Shown here: positions 61,419 through 64,000 of the stretch, one piece after another
Numbering within the stretch: position 1 is the first letter of the stretch
Layout: each line of letters opens with the position of its first letter
Program-made: the position numbers and the translations under genes
Assembly (NCBI GenBank): GCA_900546435.1
Contig: URCQ01000008.1
Location: 20,064 to 84,063, forward strand
Reading direction: 5' to 3'
Source of the DNA: an uncultured Pseudobutyrivibrio sp.
GTDB lineage: Bacteria > Bacillota > Clostridia > Lachnospirales > Lachnospiraceae
Length of the DNA: 64,000 nt
Notes under the pieces: model-generated
What the model was told of the DNA's origin: nothing
What the model saw: only the letters and a program-made list of their open reading frames with translations
Database searches by the model: none

Positions 61419-63479
61419 ATGAAAGTGAGAGATTTGCTAAGTGTAGAAAGCATTCAGCTGCAAGGAACACCAACAGGCAAGGAAGATGCTATCAGACAGA
61501 TGGTGGATTTGATGTGCAAACGCGGCAATATCGCAGACCCAGATCGTTATTTGCAGGGGGTTTTTGCAAGAGAAGAAGAAGGAACAACAGGTATTGGGGA
61601 AGGAATTGCGATTCCCCATTGTAAATCAGATGCTGTAACGGCACCGGGGTTAGCAGCTATGGTTGTGCCACAGGGTGTGGAATATGATGCATTGGATGGC
61701 GAGCCAGTGCATATCATCTTTTTGATTGCAGCGCCGAATACGGAAGAGAATGTTCATTTGGATGTATTAAGTCGCCTGTCTGTACTTCTGATGGATGAGC
61801 AATTTACAAAAGATTTAATGAAGGCAAAAAGTCCGGAAGAATTTTTGCATGTCATTGATGTGGCAGAAGCAGATAAAGAAGAAAAAGAAGAGGCAAAAGC
61901 TTCTATAGAAGAAGTTCCATCAGAAACGGAGACATTTGTTGTTGCTGTTACCGGATGTCCGACGGGAATTGCACATACGTATATGGCTGCAGAAGCATTA
62001 GAAAAAGCAGCAGCTGCAGTGGGCTGTCGGATTAAGGTTGAGACCAGAGGATCTGGTGGTGCCAAAAATGTACTTACAGATGCGGAAATAGCGTCCGCTA
62101 AGGCGGTTATTGTTGCGGCGGATACAAAGGTTCCAATGGATCGTTTTGATGGCAAAGCCATGATTGAGTGTAAAGTTGCCGATGGTATCAGTAAAGCAAC
62201 AGAATTGGTGGAGCGTGCGATGCGTGGAGATGCGCCACGTTATCATGCCAGTGCTGCTAAAAAAGAAACGAAGGTAGAAAAGACCCAGACGGATAGCGTA
62301 GGACACCAGATGTATACACATCTGATGAATGGTGTATCTCATATGCTCCCATTTGTTATTGGCGGTGGTATTCTGGTTGCACTTGCATTTCTGACCGATA
62401 CCTTGATGGGATATGGTGCAACCGGTGGATCTGCTTTTGGAACTTGTACACCAATCTCTGCATTCTTTAAATACGTCGGTGGACTTGCCATGGGCTTGAT
62501 GGTGCCTGTTCTTTCCGGATACATTGCCTATTCCATCGCAGATCGACCAGGTCTTGCCGTAGGCTTTACAGGAGGGCTTTTGGCAGCAAATGGTAATGCA
62601 CTTTTTACCAGTTATGATTGGAGTAATCTGGGCGGATTCAATGAATTTGTTGGAAGATTTGCATTTCAGGGGGAAAACGGAGGTACAACCGTATCTGGAT
62701 TCCTGGGAGGTATCTTAGTTGGATTCCTGGCAGGTTATGTTGTACTGGGATTAAAGAAACTTTGTGCCAAGCTGCCAGATTCTTTAGAGGGCATCAAACC
62801 GACATTGATTTATCCTCTGGGAGGTATGTTGATTGTCAGCATCTTAATGTGCTTTATCTTCAATCCAATCATCGGATTGATCAATACAGGATTTTCAAAT
62901 ATGCTGACAGGCCTTGCGAATGCAGGAATGCTGACTTTGCTCGGGTGTTTGCTTGGAGCGATGATGGCTGTCGATATGGGAGGTCCTATTAACAAAGCTG
63001 CTTACGTTTTTGGTACGGGAATGCTTGCAACAGCATCGGATTTGATGGCAAGTGGTGTACAGTCAACCGATATGACGGTACAGGCGTGTTACATTGCGAT
63101 GGCTTCTATTATGGTCGGCGGTATGGTTCCACCGATTGGTATTGCACTTGCCTGTCAGTTCTTCCCGAAGAAATTTACAGAGGCAGAGCGTGGATCTAAA
63201 ATCTCAAATCTTGTTATGGGATGTTCGTTTATTACAGAGGCAGCCATACCTTTTGCAGCAAGTGATCCGGCACATGTGATTCCATGTACGCTTGTTGGTG
63301 CAGGCGTGGCGGGTGGTCTGAGTGCATTCTTTGGGTGTACCTTAATGGCACCACATGGTGGTATTTTTGTATTCGCAACGATAGGAAAACCGTTGTTTTA
63401 CATCCTTTCCTGGGTGATCGGTTCTATTATAACAACCGTGATGCTTGGTTTTATCAAAAAGGATGCTCAGGAAGTTTAA
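61419..63479 (+). CDS. fruA: PTS fructose transporter subunit IIABC
   Basis: A 686-residue fused PTS protein in the order A-B-C. EIIA (about 1-150) has the phospho-His H67 in GEGIAIPHCKSDAV. EIIB (about 170-270) has the phospho-Cys C180 in VAVTGCPTGIAHTYMAAEAL. EIIC (about 290-685) has eight or more membrane segments with GHQMYTHLMNGVSHMLPFVI, YIAYSIADRPGLAVGFTGGL and the substrate loop MGGPINKAAYVFGTGML. It imports fructose as fructose-1-phosphate. AAAAGGAGG precedes the ATG. HPr, its phosphate donor, is encoded next. Confidence 0.97.
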   Translation: MKVRDLLSVESIQLQGTPTGKEDAIRQMVDLMCKRGNIADPDRYLQGVFAREEEGTTGIGEGIAIPHCKSDAVTAPGLAAMVVPQGVEYDALDGEPVHIIFLIAAPNTEENVHLDVLSRLSVLLMDEQFTKDLMKAKSPEEFLHVIDVAEADKEEKEEAKASIEEVPSETETFVVAVTGCPTGIAHTYMAAEALEKAAAAVGCRIKVETRGSGGAKNVLTDAEIASAKAVIVAADTKVPMDRFDGKAMIECKVADGISKATELVERAMRGDAPRYHASAAKKETKVEKTQTDSVGHQMYTHLMNGVSHMLPFVIGGGILVALAFLTDTLMGYGATGGSAFGTCTPISAFFKYVGGLAMGLMVPVLSGYIAYSIADRPGLAVGFTGGLLAANGNALFTSYDWSNLGGFNEFVGRFAFQGENGGTTVSGFLGGILVGFLAGYVVLGLKKLCAKLPDSLEGIKPTLIYPLGGMLIVSILMCFIFNPIIGLINTGFSNMLTGLANAGMLTLLGCLLGAMMAVDMGGPINKAAYVFGTGMLATASDLMASGVQSTDMTVQACYIAMASIMVGGMVPPIGIALACQFFPKKFTEAERGSKISNLVMGCSFITEAAIPFAASDPAHVIPCTLVGAGVAGGLSAFFGCTLMAPHGGIFVFATIGKPLFYILSWVIGSIITTVMLGFIKKDAQEV

Positions 63480-63548
63480 CTGTGATATAGATGGTGCTTT
63501 ATTGCCATCTTAATGATAAAAAAGAAAGATTTTAAGGAGGAAATTATC

Positions 63549-63806
63549 ATGAAAGAAATCGTATACACAATTACAGATCCAGAGGGAATCCATGCAAGAC
63601 CAGCAGGTATCCTCGTAAAGGAAGCTGCAAAGTTTTCCAGCAAAATTACCATCGGAAAAGATGGAAGAGATGTAGATGCGAAGAGAATTCTTGGTGTTAT
63701 GGGACTTGGCGTGAAATGTGGCCAGGAAATTGTTTTGAAGGCTGAGGGAGAAGATGAAGATACAGCAATCGAAGCACTTGGTACATTTTTAAAGGAAACC
63801 CTATAA
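63549..63806 (+). CDS. HPr phosphocarrier with Arg in place of Ser46
   Basis: An 85-residue HPr: MKEIVYTITDPEGIHARPAG holds the active-site H15 and R17, so it can carry phosphate from Enzyme I to EIIA. The regulatory region reads DVDAKRILGVMGLG, where position 46 is Arg; Firmicute HPr normally has Ser46 in AKSIMGVM, the target of HPr kinase. This copy therefore cannot take part in Ser46-P/CcpA catabolite repression in the usual way. AAGGAGG supports the start at 63549 over an in-frame ATG at 63513. It ends the fructose operon, 69 bases after fruA, and may be a transport-only HPr for this PTS. Confidence 0.93.
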   Translation: MKEIVYTITDPEGIHARPAGILVKEAAKFSSKITIGKDGRDVDAKRILGVMGLGVKCGQEIVLKAEGEDEDTAIEALGTFLKETL

Positions 63807-63821
63807 TTTATTGGCTATATA

Positions 63822-64000
63822 GGGTACAATAATAAAAAAGAATATTAGATGGCGGATGTTTGTTATGCTATCCATGCATTCGTTTGATGATCGCCCGTCG
63901 TCCCTGACTGCGCTGTGGGATGACGGTATAGAGAAAGACCACCTTTACAAGAGTAGAGGTGGTTTTTTAGTAGAGAAAAAAGGGATACATGGATAGCATA
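63822..64000 (+). ncRNA. Probable structured RNA or leader at the window end
   Basis: No gene is visible after HPr. The region holds a 10-bp hairpin, CCGTCGTCCC (63895-63904) with GGGATGACGG (63917-63926). An intrinsic terminator follows, ACCACCT (63938-63944) with AGGTGGT (63957-63963) and then TTTTT. A perfect 13-base inverted repeat, TATGCTATCCATG (63864-63876) and CATGGATAGCATA (63988-64000), encloses both. TACAAT at 63825-63830 could be a -10. It may be a small RNA or the leader of a gene beyond the window; I match it to no known riboswitch. Confidence 0.45.
63938..63969 (+). terminator. Intrinsic terminator downstream of the fructose operon
   Basis: ACCACCT and AGGTGGT pair perfectly over a 12-base loop and are followed by TTTTTAG. 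It could end the fru operon, a small RNA, or act in attenuation of a gene past the window. Confidence 0.8.

Noticed and set aside
63808..63825. CCCTATA/TATAGGG hairpin just after the HPr gene as a terminator
   Set aside because: It is AT-rich, the loop is long relative to its stem, and no T-run follows; the strong terminator is farther downstream.
1..64000. CRISPR array, tRNA, rRNA, insertion sequence or prophage
   Set aside because: I found no regularly spaced repeats with unique spacers, no tRNA cloverleaf or rRNA segment, and no transposase or phage genes on reading both strands.

Overview
The window looks like the chromosome of a motile, low-GC Firmicute of the Lachnospiraceae type (Roseburia/Agathobacter/Lachnospira-like gut commensal). 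Supporting signs are strong AGGAGG ribosome sites, a T-box leader, FliW-CsrA flagellar control, L-serine dehydratase in two subunits, GPH-type sugar symporters next to glycoside hydrolases, AraC regulators beside them, and very long FliD/FlgL proteins. The species call is an inference from gene content; no rRNA or tRNA gene is present. Genes are dense, mostly on the + strand, and I see no prophage, insertion sequence or CRISPR array.

Layout. 1-2.2 kb: tail of a DUF1275 membrane protein, then a UmuC-type Y-family polymerase with its YolD-like partner. 2.2-4.3 kb: YqeY and the two serine dehydratase subunits. 4.3-9.5 kb: an AraC regulator divergent from a GH2 glycosidase plus GPH symporter operon. 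9.6-22.2 kb: a chemoreceptor, then the late flagellar cluster flgM-flgN-flgK-flgK-flgL-fliW-csrA and flaG-fliD-fliS-fliT-like. Both flagellar units are preceded by sigma-28-like promoters, and the second has a predicted CsrA hairpin over its Shine-Dalgarno. 22.2-24.9 kb: a T-box leader controlling a CstA-family transporter and a gamma-carbonic-anhydrase-like protein. 24.95-28.2 kb: a polar amino acid ABC transporter with a tiny cysteine-rich leader ORF. 28.2-32.3 kb: a small export protein, and an XpaC-TelA-glycerophosphodiesterase unit. 32.4-37.5 kb: GH78 rhamnosidase, a convergent AraC regulator with a small HPr-like gene, and a sugar isomerase/epimerase-like protein. 37.6-39.9 kb: a double-receiver response regulator and two membrane-anchored unknowns. 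40.0-48.4 kb: a SulP transporter, then the complete phosphate regulon pstSCAB-phoU-phoB-phoR. 48.4-53.5 kb: a CmpB-like membrane protein, BioY, a MATE exporter and a LytTR/GHKL two-component pair. 53.6-59.4 kb: a membrane-anchored GH3 enzyme, a second chemoreceptor and TruA. 59.5-63.8 kb: a fructose PTS operon (DeoR-type regulator, 1-phosphofructokinase, EIIABC, HPr), followed by a probable structured RNA at the window end.

The strongest leads are: a PstS whose two lobes are in swapped order (circular permutation) behind an 11-bp-phased PhoP-box-like array; a GH3 enzyme with reversed domain order and a membrane segment at each end; an HPr with His15 but Arg at position 46; a T-box in front of cstA; a C-x-C...C-x-C leader peptide before an amino acid transporter; a CsrA site that encloses the flaG Shine-Dalgarno; and a 16-base operator word shared exactly between the fructose operon promoter and the GH2 leader 54 kb away.
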